In this document: positions 1 to 11,080 of the stretch, piece after piece
How positions within the stretch are numbered: position 1 is the stretch's first letter
How the letters are laid out: every line of letters starts with the position of its first letter
Assembly: GCA_013396635.1 (NCBI GenBank)
Contig: WBMW01002323.1
Span: 457,839 to 521,838 of the forward strand
From: Penelope pileata
Taxonomy: Eukaryota; Chordata; Aves; Galliformes; Cracidae
Direction of reading: 5' to 3'
DNA length: 64,000 nucleotides
Position numbers and translations under genes: made by a program
Notes under the pieces: generated by a model
Database searches by the model: none
Seen by the model: the letters and a program-made list of their open reading frames with translations, nothing else
What the model was told of the DNA's origin: nothing

Positions 1-27
1 AAAAAAAAAAAAAAAAAAAAAAAAAAA
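1..27. repeat. poly(A) run at window edge
   Basis: Twenty-seven consecutive A residues open the window. They could be a simple repeat or the tail of an element lying outside the window; the sequence after it is not a recognisable retroelement. Confidence 0.95.
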
Positions 28-2859
28 GATCCTAAAGGAATTCTAAGAGTATTGGCAAGACTTGTCACTGGGATCCTGATAGTGAAAACAACACAACTAC
101 TGATAGTGGAGGTAAACTCTGTCCTTGAATAAGTATACTGTAAAAAGTCCTTTTCAAATTCCAGGAGAAATGTTCCTGTGAGTCCAAATGATACTTTCAT
201 TCTGAGCTTGCAGGAAGTTGTGTTTGATTTTGTATTGACATAATATCAGTTACAGATGCCAAAATTTCTGTCATTATATGTATATAATTATATATTCTTG
301 TCATGAATAGATATCAACGGCATGTTATGAAGGTAAGAAAGGGGAAAAAAAAAAGCATAATTACTTTACAATATAATCAAATGACACTATTGAGCATTAT
401 AATTCTTCTATGACATATACAGACTGAAATTTTAATTTTTACTATTGATGAGATTATTATTTTATTGCTTCCCTGAAATTTTCATTTTCCTTATGAGAGA
501 GTTTTGGGGGAAACAAATGTGAGGTAAGTAGAGCTGAAATGTGTGGTATGGGTGATGAGACCATCATGTTAAATTACTTTGTTCTGGGTTTAGTGTTTAT
601 AGGTAATTCTCCTTGATTTAGTAAAAGTTAAGAATGTACATTAAAATAACTGAGACCTCACTGAAGTATAAGGAACAAAAGATGATAGACACAGATGTAC
701 AAATACAGTATTAAAGCATAGCATAAGCAATGTAAGAAATTCTCCACTGAGCAAATTTGAAAGCAGTTATGAATCCAAGCATTTCCGGGAATTGATGTTG
801 ATGTCAAATGAATTCAAATTCTACATGCATTATGAGTAATAGTAGAGAACAGCATAAAGAATGCTTAGCTTATATTGTGGCTTAGTAATTAAATTGTGAC
901 TCTTAAAACATAGTCCCACACACAAAAGCCCTTACAAGTAAATGAGTTACCTGTAAGTGCAGTTTTAATAAAATTGACTTAGATACATTCCAGCCTACTT
1001 CTCAATCCTTGTGTTGTTTAAATTTAATAACAGTTTTTCTATTTAATCCTTTTTTAACATGATCAAAATTTCTAGAACATTTGCTTCCGAGATTCTGCAT
1101 TAAAGTTTAATCATTGAACTTTTGTCTAGCAATCAAAGAAGCATTGCATCATATTGATTGCTACTGCCAAGAGCCTCTCAGTCCTTAGGAATCTGGGCAA
1201 TTTTCTTGGGGAATTGGAGCTAACTAGGGCCAGTAGCAGCTCACCTCTTTCTCATCCTTTGTCAGTTTGTAAAAGAAAGTTTCAATAACTTAAAGTCTTT
1301 GATCTATGGACTACGCCTTCCAGCAGCCAATAATGCAATGGTTAATCTTCCCTATGTAAAGTCTCTACTTAACCAATTTTCAGCTCACAGACTTAAATCT
1401 GAGACTTCTGTCCCATTAAACAAGCTTATTTTCCACCATTTATTCTTCCAAAAGAAATACAGGGATTTGGTTTTTCTACTGTTTACCTGTAACATCTCCT
1501 TCCTGAGTGCATTCCTACATGCTCTGCCATTGTAAACAGCTGTGATGTTCGTGTATCGATATGAGAAATACCTGCTTTCATCAGAGCAGAAGAAGGGCTT
1601 GTATGGTTCAAAACACAATCACTTTTCCAACTACAGTAGTTTGCCCAATAAAACATACTCCCTCCCCTATAAGATCCTGCTGTGTTGAATGCATTTGTGT
1701 TCTGTGCAAAATGCTGTACCAGGACTTATTCCCCTGATCATTGATATGATGTAGAGCAGTTGGTGCCCAGCTAGCAATTAAAAGCCATGCTTCGTATATA
1801 ATCTTATGGGGTGCAGGCATCAACCTTAAGGTGCCATTTTGAAGCAATAACAGCACTTCAGTCTACTGAAAAACAACAATTGTATTTATGAAATCTTGGT
1901 GTCATCAAAGTCAATGGTAAAACTTCTGTTAACTTCACAAAAGCTGGTATTTATACTCTAATTTCAAATGACATAGAGCGTAGAAAAATGGGGCCTTAGA
2001 AATCAGTCTGCCAAGCAGACACCAGGCACTAGCAGCTATAATGTCCTCCACTCCCCTTTACGTGTAGTAGAATGGACCCATTAGCTCCTTTTTATCGACC
2101 TTCCTGTTTGAAGGCAACTCTTAAGATACAGGTAACATTACAGATGATATTATGTTTTCCTTTCCTTTCCATTAAAACCACCTGCCTTTTTACTCTCTGC
2201 CTGCACAGATAGAAACAACCTAGAACAGAGTAAAGTAAATGTTCACAAAGACAACCATTGGTCTCCATTGATGGAATGAAATAGTGATCAATTCCTTTCA
2301 TGCACATCACCATCACTGCACTTTGGCAGGGAAAGAAATTTCTCCTTGCACTCTATCAGCCACATTTTCAGGCTTTTTTCCCCCCATTTTTATTGGTAAA
2401 TATGAGAGAAGCATATCATCAGAGCTTTTGATGAATACACTGCATTTCATTGAATTTACAGTTACCTAGAAGATGTAATGTCCAAGTTCTGTGATGCACA
2501 TTGCTTTTCCATTTTCACTACATTTGTCTATATGAAAAGTTTGAAACAGCATCAGACTTTCTAAAACTGTCCTCTGAGCACCGGTGTCCTGAGAAGACGG
2601 GTTGGGCACAGCCTCAGCAAGGAGACATGCCATGCTACTCCTATGGCTGACAGCACTGCCAACCTCCTGACTTTGTCTCTCCCTTCAAAAGGAAGGACCT
2701 TCTCAGAGGGCTCTAGCTCTGCTGGGGTCTCTCTCTGTCTGAACTCATGGGAACACTGCAGCCAAAGCCAAGGCTCCAGCCACAGCAGCCAGGATGGAAG
2801 GAGCACACTTTGTGCAAGTGCTTCTTCTGCTGGGTTCAAGCCGGGAAAGAGGGGGAAAG
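28..2859. other. Non-coding, AT-rich, no gene seen
   Basis: Stops are dense in all frames and the open frames are under 95 residues with no recognisable motif. About 2560-2860 is visibly richer in G and C than what precedes it and leads straight into the CR1 element at about 2860. I could not assign it to a repeat family; it may be a diverged upstream part of that CR1 or unrelated sequence. Confidence 0.6.
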
Positions 2860-3999
2860 GAGAAGATGGACCTGGACTTGTGCACAGCCTTTGACATGGT
2901 CCCCCACCACATCCTTATCTCTAAATCAGAGAGATATGGATTTGAAACTTGAAATTTGGACTACTCAGTGGATAAGGAATTGGTTGGAAGGTCACAGACA
3001 GAGGGTTATAAATCCAGATGGAGGCTGGTAATGAGCGGTGTCCCCCAGGGGTCTGTCTTAGGACAGGTGCTCTGTAACATCTTTGTCAATGACATTGATG
3101 ATGAGATTGAGTGCACCCTCAGCAAGTTTGCTGATGACACCAAGCTGGGTGGTATGGTCGACACAATAGAAGGAAGAGATGCCATCCAGCGGGGCCTCAA
3201 CAAACTCAAAAGATGGGCCCATGTGAACTCAATGATGTTCAACACGGAAAACGGCAAGGTTTTGCACTTGGGTGAGATAATCCCAGGTATATATACAGAC
3301 TGGGAGAAGAACTCCTTCAGAGCAGCCCTGCTGAGAAGGATCTGGAAGTCCTGGTGGATGAAAAACACTGAACATGAGCCAGCAGTCTGCTCTTGCAGCT
3401 TGGAAGGCCAATGGTATCCTGGGACGCATCAGGAGAGCGGTGGCCAGCAGGGAGAGGGAGGTGATTGTCCCTCTCTACTCTGCCCTCAAAAGGCCCCGTC
3501 TGGAGTACTATGTCCAGGTCTGGGGCCCCCAATACAGGACAGATGCAGAGGTGTTGGAGAGGGTCCAGAGGAGGGCCACGAAGATGATCAGAGAACTAGA
3601 GTGCTTCCTCTGTGAGGACCAGCAGAGGGAGCTGGCCTTGTTCAGCTTGGAGAAGAGAAGGCTGTGGGGGGACCTCATTGCAGCCTTCCAGTATCTAAAG
3701 TATCAACTTTTTACAAGGGTAAATAGTGATACAACAAAGGGGAATGGTTTTAAGATGGAGGAGGGAAGGTTTAGATTGGCAAGTTCTTTACTGAGAGGGT
3801 GGTGAGGTGCTGGAACAGCTGCCCAGAGAGGTTGTGGATGTCCCGACCCTAGAGGTGTTCAAGGCCAGGTTGGATGGGGCCCTGGGCAATCTTATCTAGT
3901 ACCAGATCTGAAGGTTAGTGGCCCTGCCTGCGTCAGGGGGTTGGAACCTGATGATCCTTGGGGTCCCTTCCAACCCAGGCCATTCTATGATTCTATGAT
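2860..3999 (+). mobile_element. CR1 LINE, 5'-truncated, reverse transcriptase remnant to 3' end
   Basis: This is a 5'-truncated copy of the avian CR1 non-LTR retrotransposon. It keeps the middle and C-terminal parts of ORF2 and the whole 3' end. Seen in the sequence: an AFDMVPHHI block near 2896, SGVPQGSVLG from 3034, FADDTKLGG from 3127, the AFQYLK block near 3690, the pre-terminal text GGTCCCTTCCAACCC near 3961, and two copies of ATTCTATG ending at 3999. These are hallmarks of CR1, whose transcripts are reverse-transcribed at the target and often truncated at the 5' end. The copy is dead: coding similarity runs through at least two frames with frameshifts and stops. A solo LTR starts 52 bp downstream. 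Confidence 0.95.
2866..3805 (+). pseudogene. CR1 ORF2 reverse transcriptase remnant, frameshifted
   Basis: This is the decayed coding part of the CR1 copy. The first catalytic-aspartate block (TAFDMV) is in the frame that begins at 2866 and meets a stop just before 2956. The block IRNWLEGHRQRV is in the next frame. The frame resumes with SGVPQGSVLG and with the FADD box carrying the catalytic aspartate pair at 3127-3138. After about 3290 the similarity moves to the frame starting MSQQSALAAWKAN at 3374, which continues through LFSLEKRRL to a stop at 3803-3805. Catalytic motifs therefore survive, but not in one reading frame, so no functional enzyme is expected. The antisense open frames over the same bases are shadows. 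Confidence 0.9.
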
Positions 4000-4220
4000 G
4001 GCAAGATCTGGGAAGCATTTTCTGTATTGTTTTAGTCTGTCAGTCTCTTTATGTTGTGGTTTGATCCAGCAGATAGCTAAGTCCCACACAGTTGTTTGCT
4101 CACCTTCCCGCCTTCCAAGTGGGATGGGGGAGACAATTAAGGGAAAATACAGCAGAACTCGTGCGTTGGGATAAAAGCTATTTACTAAGACAGCAGAGAA
4201 AATAAAAGAAATAATAGTAC

Positions 4221-4237
4221 ATATATATATATATATA
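4221..4237. repeat. (AT)n microsatellite inside the LTR
   Basis: About eight AT units, 20 bp before the N-split duplication. Low-complexity sequence like this may have contributed to an assembly break. Confidence 0.95.
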
Positions 4238-4256
4238 CAATAAAAAATAGATGATA

Positions 4257-4327
4257 CACAAAGCAAGGGCCCACCAACTGATACTCAGTCANCACAAAGC
4301 AAGGGCCCGCCAACTGATACTCAGTCA
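4257..4327. repeat. 35-bp direct duplication abutting an N
   Basis: Copy 1 is 4257-4291, the ambiguous base N is at 4292, and copy 2 is 4293-4327. The copies differ at one base (CCCACC versus CCCGCC). Exact abutment on both sides of a single N points to two overlapping contig ends joined without merging, rather than a real tandem repeat. The true LTR is probably 36 bp shorter. Confidence 0.85.
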
Positions 4328-7300
4328 GCAGCAGCTCCTCCCTCAGCTAAAAAGACTCTCCTTCCATAAAAATCACATGATGTCATACAGTATGGAATAG
4401 CTCTTTGGTCAGTTTGAGTCAGCTGCCCTGGTCCTGTTCCCTCCCAGTTCCCGGCTCCTTGTGCCCCCCTAACTGCTTTGCTGGGGAACTGAATATGTCC
4501 TTGGCTCTGTTCAACACTGCCGGGTGTTATCAGTTTTGTTTCTCTTCTGGGACCAAAACATAGCTTCATACCAGACACTATGAGAGAAGTAACTTCTGTT
4601 AGAAACTAAGACATTTATTTTTCTATTTCTGAAAGGCTGAAAGGGTTCACAGAAGCACATTTCCTTGTTCCTCTTTGAGGCCTGGTCTCATAGCTCACAG
4701 GATAACAGTGCTTGCAAGCAACACAGGGTCACCCCAACTGAATCCCTGTTCCTTAGCAATGCTGTAAGTACTTATCTTTTCTTTCTTTCTTTTTTTTCTT
4801 TTCCTTATGGCTTGTTATTTTAAATATCCTATATGTGTTTGATCTCTTCCAATTTTAAATAAACACCAGTGACATTTGCTAGATGTTTTCTGGGAAGTCA
4901 GAATGGGGAACGGACAAAGTTTGTTAGCAATAAAGTCTTCTTTGCCATCCTGTCAGCTTTACTACATGACAACGGATAAGGCTTAGACAAAAAAGCAGGA
5001 CTGATCCTACATCAAAATAAGGAATGAACTCCTTTGCTTAAAACTGTACTCAGATGAATGCAGCCATTGAATGGTAAGTGAATCTTTGAAGCTGAATGCT
5101 TTCAAAAAAGGTTTCAGCCATTAAAAATATCTACACATGCACACAAGTCTTTCTGAGAATTTGACACTTCTTATTTCTACTGTATTGTTGGTGACAACTG
5201 GATGACCAATCAAGTGCTCCAAGCACAAACAGCAAATTAGCAAATTCAGAAATAACAGTGCCAAAGGGAGCACAGAGGGCTTGGTCTTTCTCTTATTTGC
5301 AGACTAGCTTATGTATATTAGCTTAAAAAGAGACAAAAAAAAGACATCAGCTACCTGTTAGTGAGAATAAAATTAAAAGGAGTATAGATGAAGCAGTGAA
5401 AACTCTTTGCAAATATTTGAGTGGAAATCTGCAATAAATTTTTGGTGATGCTGATTACTCAGTGTTTTGGTTGCCATTAGGAACTTCTCATTACATTTCA
5501 TTTGTGTATCTGTTCATGTATGTATATTATCACGAACAACAACTTTTTTGGTTCAATATCCAAGTGCTTTCTTCAAAGTATACGGACTTAGCAGTGAAAC
5601 AGTAGGTGTAGAGGCCTGTAATAAGCTTTTACAATGAGGCAAATATGAATGTCTTGATCAAAGGTATGGCTGAGCTGAAAAGAAGCCATTATTCCCATAA
5701 CTTCCAGTAGAAGCTTAGTGCTTTTGCGTCAGTTCTTAATCTTATACCACAGAGACAAAGAGAAACGAGGTGATCAACTCTATGTTTGTTTAATATCACG
5801 GAAGACAGACTATTATATCTGTGGTGATTCTGCAAGGTTTATTACTGTTATCCCAAGTGACAGCAATGTCATTATTGTCATATCTGCTCTGTGATTTTTG
5901 GGTCATATGCTATCATCATCACAGTGCTGTGTGAAAGATGAAACTGAGTTGGCCTGAGATTGTACAGCCAGAAAACATGCAATGGCTGGAGGAAATGGGA
6001 GAAGAAAAGCTGTACTGCATTTCAGACAAAAATGCTTAGGTTGGGGAAATATCATATACACACATGAAAAAAAATAAAAATATGTAGAGACACTAGAGAA
6101 AACAGATTCAGGAGAAAGTTGGGTGGATTAAAAGAGTCCCTATAATTATAAGAAGATATTCTCCTGTGGTAAAAAAATTCAGTTCTCATCTCATGGTTTT
6201 CCCTGTTTAACCACTAGAATGGTTAATGACTGACAGTGTGATTAGGCCACTGGTCTTTTGATTTCACAGAAGAAAATGCAAAATTATTTCAGTCCTTTCT
6301 ATTTCCCATCTTTCTCACTTCACATCCTTAAAAGTTTATGATTTTTTTCTTCCCTCTCTCCACAATATTCTTTATCATATCTTCACGTATATTCAGATAT
6401 TTTGCATGCTGCAATTCAGTACCCCACTCATGTGCAACCTCAAATAATATACAATTAGTTATCCTTTTTCCATTTTTTGTAGTAAGGCATTTGTTTAATT
6501 ATGATCTTTGCTTGCTGCTAATGCTAGTGCCAGTGCTTGTCAAGATACTTCTTTTGTAATAAAAAGAAGAGATGATTACGGAAATCAAATTAAAAACAAG
6601 GGCATGTTAGATGCATCTTGTGCTTTTATATTTCTAGCAAATTTTATCCAGCTTTACTGTGGTACAAGAGATTTTATTTCAGAAGTACATGATTTTGTAA
6701 ATAAAAGTTGTTTAAACAACTTCAAGTTAGCAGAAGAAATAAAGGAGAAATGAACTACAAAGAGAACTCCTCTCTTTCAAAAATATTATTGTTATATTCA
6801 ACCATCGGCGATTTGTCATGGTACCACATTCCACTTTCATGTCTTTATAGGATTATTACTTAATAGGTTTTACTGACATTTTAGATACAGCATAAAGAAA
6901 GACAAGTGAAGCCTGAGGGACAAAGCATTTGATTTATGTATACTTTTCCTGTGTGTGATAGTAAACAAACAAAAAAGCAAATAAGTTTACCAGATGTATA
7001 TAATAAACCCACAGGAAAAAGTTTCAAAGGAGAGCAGCATTAATGGCAATTTTAACATAGCCAAACAATCAAAGGAATCTCTGGTGCAGTATTACTTTAA
7101 CAAGAGTAGTAGTAAAAAAACTTGCTAAAAGGAAAAAATGATCACCTTATTTTCACAGTGAAATGATGACAAGGCCTGCAGAGCATGCTAAAAAAAGCAA
7201 ACTAAACATGGTAATTAGACTTTTTGCATGTCAGTGCAGCCTCAGAAGACTTAAGCAGGTTGAGCTAAAATGTTGAACTAAAAGAGAAATTGCCTGCAAA

Positions 7301-7423
7301 AGCCAAGATGATGGCAGAATGTTACTGAAACGTGTTCTGCATTTTGTTTTTTGTGGGGTTTGTTTGTTTATTTTCCCGTACTATTTTAGTCCAAACACTT
7401 TATTCCCGAACCATGGTGCCTTT

Positions 7424-7461
7424 GCCAGTATGTTGGGACAATGCCAGTAAGTTGGGACAGC
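7424..7461. repeat. 19-bp tandem duplication
   Basis: GCCAGTATGTTGGGACA at 7424 is repeated as GCCAGTAAGTTGGGACA from 7443, a period of 19 with one mismatch in the shared core. It looks like a small local replication-slippage duplication. Confidence 0.9.
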
Positions 7462-9152
7462 CTGATTCTTGGCTCTGTAAAGAGGTATCAGTATGGCTGG
7501 CTCTCAAGAGGACGACGTACACAGGTCCATTTCTCTCTGCTTGGGACTGTCACAAAGAAATAATGCAATGTTTTGCTGCTTCAGACTGAGTTTCACTAAT
7601 GGCAATAGCAAACAGCTCTTTTCATAACAACACTATGTGAACTGTGACAATCCCTCCAGCTTTAAACAAGAGGATGTTACTGTTTTCCTATATTTTACTA
7701 CGATTTTACTACATCTACCTTTGTACTGTACTGGAATTATCTTCTGCTGCAGAGAAGTCTTTGCTACAACATTAGATCACTGATAAGTGTTTGGCTGCTG
7801 CTTTCCATATCTGAGACACCAGTGGAACTGGCCAGAATGATGGTGCTAAGTTTCTCAGTTATGTTATCAGTTTAATGATCGAACCAAGGAACAATTGTAA
7901 TTTACAATGACATATCTAAACTAGATCTTCAAAGTTCATTTATTTTGAGAGTCATTTCCTACTTCCTTGGCTACCGTGATTATCAGGCTCCATTGAGGGG
8001 TCTGACCTCTAGTTGGAAAGTGAGTTTTAAGGTGGTTTGTGTCATCACTGATACATGCACTGGGCAACACATAGGTGCCCTGTGTATAGAGTCCCTCAAC
8101 TACCTGGAATACATTCTGGTGGAAGTCATTTGTACCACAAATTATAGGAACACAGGACATCCTTCTTCATTTTCCCAGCCTCCTCCCTGCCATGAATCTT
8201 TCTTATCTCAAGGGCTTTCTCCACTCCAGTACATCACTGTGAAGTTGGTGTTGCTACAGCCATTTCAGAGTTATTGTAGGATGGTTCTTACTGTGCTGAA
8301 ATTTTTGATCTAAGGATAGCAGCCCTGGGGTGGCACTACTGAAACTTCTGCTGTAACTTTTCTGAGATTTTAGAGGACCAAATAAAATTTAAGAAGGTTT
8401 CCTCCTTTACCATTCCTAATATTCCTGCTCCCTTGGACCTCTTCATAAATGACATTTTGTCCAGTTGAGGCAGCCTTTCTCACAGCACTCCTCTGGGATG
8501 TCTCACAGCATCAGCAACTGTGTACCATTTAACCAACAGTGAGAGTTTTGTCTGCCTTGACTGGGAGTCCCACTACAGATGCAGCCCTAGGGTGGCAGCA
8601 GCCCCTCCTCTTGCACTCCATGTCAAACCTGTTCAGGTCTCCCTGCTATCCTTGTTACTGTGGGGAACAGAGATCAAGTGGAAGCAAATTTATGTAGGCA
8701 CAAATAGGTCCCAGTTTCCATTTCATGAGGTCTTTCTATTCCTTCCTACATGTATTTCTTTCGACTCTTCACCCTATCATTTCACTTATTTTTTTTGTTT
8801 TCTCTCTCGGAGTTGTGGAGCCCCATGGTGCTCTTCTTTCTCCATATATTTTTGTTTTACGTGTGTCACTTCATCTCATTCCCCTAGGTCGCATCAACTC
8901 ACGAATACAGTTCCTAATTCCTCTCCAGCTCTCAGTCAGCAGAAGTTTCTACCAGAGAGATCTGAAGTACTTTCCCCTTTGACTTTAAATTGGTTTTGCA
9001 CGTCTTGTTTTCAGTGAAGAACTTGGACAAGCAGATGAAATTGAAAAGAACTAATGTTAAGAGTCTTTACTACTCTGAAGCTGGTCATGGAAACACTGAG
9101 ATTAGTTCCCAGACTACAGATCAAAAATCAGTATTTTACTTCTTAGAAAATG

Positions 9153-9187
9153 AAACAAACAAACAAACAAAAAAAAAAAAAAAAAAA
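9153..9187. repeat. (AAAC)n plus A-run
   Basis: Four AAAC-type units run into about 19 A residues. No retroelement body is recognisable upstream, so this is called only a simple repeat. Confidence 0.9.
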
Positions 9188-10195
9188 CAGTATGAAAAAA
9201 TGTAACAAGCCATTAAAGTATAGGTAAGTAAAAACCAAAGGCCAAAGCTGTAAGAAAATGAATTGTTTTTCTGTATCTTCATGAATTCTGCAAAAGTCTT
9301 CCCTCTCAAAATAGAGGAAATATCTCCTGTATTGAAACAAGTATGAGAGAGAGTTTGCATGGGAGCTGCTGTGCATCTTTTGAGAAAAAAAATATCATGA
9401 ATTTTTAAAGAATGACTTTCAGAATGAATCAAATCTGAAAAATTAAATAGAAAGTATTTGTACAAGATCAAGGTATGTAGTCATGTCCCTGCTCGCTTTC
9501 TGTGGGATAAGAGCAATATACCAACAAGGTCTATTTCTATAAATTTGCAACTGCTGTTTCTGATTTGTTCCACTGTTCATATCATCAGTCTGAATTCATG
9601 GTATCACTTCGTGCTGTCACACAAATGACTCATAGGAAACAGAGCAAAATGCAAGAGATCCTGTCATAGTACAAATGGGTATGACATAATGTCTTTACCA
9701 CAAGGTCAGGTATGAGCAGATTGCCCATGACCTCCTTCTTGCTTATAAATTTAATCACTTTGGCTGTTAGCTAATATTCTGAAAAGAAAAAAAAAAAAGA
9801 ATAGACAGGATGGAGCAGGCTGATTTATATTTACGTATTCTATATTTGAAAGTTTTACCTATTATGAAAGTTATTGACTGAAATTGTATGTTGCCTGAAT
9901 ATGAATATTCACAGTGCTGACATTCCAGACTAGCTTACTGTGTTACTGCATTTTCAGATGATGGTTTATGCATGTCTTTACTCATGAATACGCTAAACAT
10001 TGCTGTCCTGACTGCATTTATATTTTGATGTTATGTATGTTTATATTTAAGTGCTGTCCTGTGATGGGATCTGTCCCTGAAAACCTGTCTCGTAAATACT
10101 CAACACACAAAGCGTAAGTGGAGAGTTATTACAATGGGATATATCTGAAAAATTTGGATTCAGTTGCACTGCTTTGAAATTGTGTCATTATGCAC

Positions 10196-11080
10196 AAGCT
10201 GGAGGAGCCAACAAGGAGAGGGGTACTCCTGGACGCACAAACAAGGAAGAACTGATTGGGGATGTGAAGGCTGGGGGCAACCTTGGCTGCAGTGCTCATG
10301 AGCTGGTAGAATTCAAGATTTTGCATGGAAGAAGCAGGGCAATAGCTAGGATTGCAACCCTGGACTTCAAGAGAGCTACCTTTCACTTCTTCAATGATCT
10401 AATTGGAGGTATGCCAAGGGTTAGAGCATCAGAAGGTAAGGGGGGCCCAGGAGAGTTGGTCAACATTTAAGCACCACTTCCTCCAAGCTCAAGATAGGTG
10501 CATCCCTATGAATAAGAAGTCAGGCAAAGGTGGAAGGAGACATGCATGGATGAGCAAGGAACTCATGGAAAACTCAAATGGAAGAAGGAAGCTTATGGAA
10601 TGTGAAAAAAGGGTCTGGACACTTGGAAGGAAGATAGGAACATTGTCAGGGCATGCAGGGATGCAATGAGGAAGGCTAAGGCCCACCTGGCATTAAATTT
10701 GTCAAGGGAGGTCGAGGACAACAAGAAGGGCTTCTTCAGGTATATAAACAGCAAAAGAAAGAATAGGGAAAATACGGGTCCACTGCAGACTTTTTAGTGG
10801 TGTGCAGAAACAGGATAATGGGCCATGAGCACTAACAGGAATACAGGAAGTTGCATCTGAACATGAGGAAAAACTTCTTACAGAGAGGGTGACAGAGCAC
10901 TGGATCAAGCTGCCCAGAGAGGCTGTGGCCTTTCCTTCTCCGGAGATATTCAAAACCCACCTGGATGCTTCCCTGTGCCACCTACTGTAGGCAACCTGCT
11001 TCAGCAGGGGGTTGGACTCAATGACCTCCCGAGTTCCTTTCCAACCCCTATGATCTCCTACGATTCTGTGATTCTGTGAG
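10196..11080 (+). mobile_element. CR1 LINE, internally deleted
   Basis: This CR1 copy joins the end of the endonuclease region and the following linker directly to the 3' end, skipping the reverse transcriptase. Visible pieces: GGNLGCSAHELVEF near 10270-10310 (C-terminal endonuclease block), the linker block GFFRYINSKRKNREN near 10725-10770, and then, from about 10795, the 3' part with GTGACAGAGCACTGG, GCTGCCCAGAGAGG and GGGGGTTGGACTC, ending in GATTCTGTGATTCTGTGA at about 11080. The several hundred codons normally found between the linker and the 3' end, including the polymerase motifs, are absent. The left boundary is approximate. Stops and frameshifts make it inactive. Confidence 0.92.
10261..10790 (+). 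pseudogene. CR1 ORF2 fragment: endonuclease C-terminus and linker
   Basis: This is the coding remnant inside the deleted CR1. The C-terminal catalytic block of the AP-type endonuclease, usually SDH in LINEs, reads SAH here (GCSAHELVEF), so the conserved aspartate has been lost while the histidine remains. Downstream, linker sequence continues across frames to KNRENTGPLQ near 10785. Everything from the polymerase palm to the late ORF2 region is missing. Confidence 0.8.

Larger units (their letters stand above)
4052..4613 (-). mobile_element. Solo LTR of an avian endogenous retrovirus
   Basis: A block of about 560 bp starts TG at 4052 and ends CA at 4612-4613, as LTRs do on either strand. It is flanked by TTTA at 4048-4051 and at 4614-4617, a possible 4-bp target duplication. 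The opening GGTTTGATCCAGCAG and the CATACCAG stretch near 4570 resemble an LTR family I know from bird genomes, in which the transcribed strand would be the minus strand here; that orientation is inferred from memory of the family. A weak TATA-like stretch lies at 4364-4373 when read on the minus strand. No gag, pol or env sequence is adjacent, so this is probably a solo LTR left by recombination. It contains an (AT)8 run (4221-4237) and the N-split duplication at 4257-4327. Confidence 0.8.
4614..10195. other. Non-coding interval, no gene seen
   Basis: AT-rich sequence with dense stops. It holds a 19-bp tandem duplication at 7424-7461 and an (AAAC)n/A-run at 9153-9187. The longest open frame (8520-9017, 165 codons) is pyrimidine-rich, has no recognisable domain and looks like a chance opening. 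I see no transposon that I can name. Confidence 0.6.

Noticed and set aside
3006..3368. 120-codon open frame on the minus strand
   Set aside because: It is the antisense shadow of the CR1 reverse transcriptase fragment.
8520..9017. 165-codon plus-strand open frame
   Set aside because: Pyrimidine-rich DNA gives a Ser/Phe/Leu-heavy peptide with no known motif, and there is no splice or promoter context.
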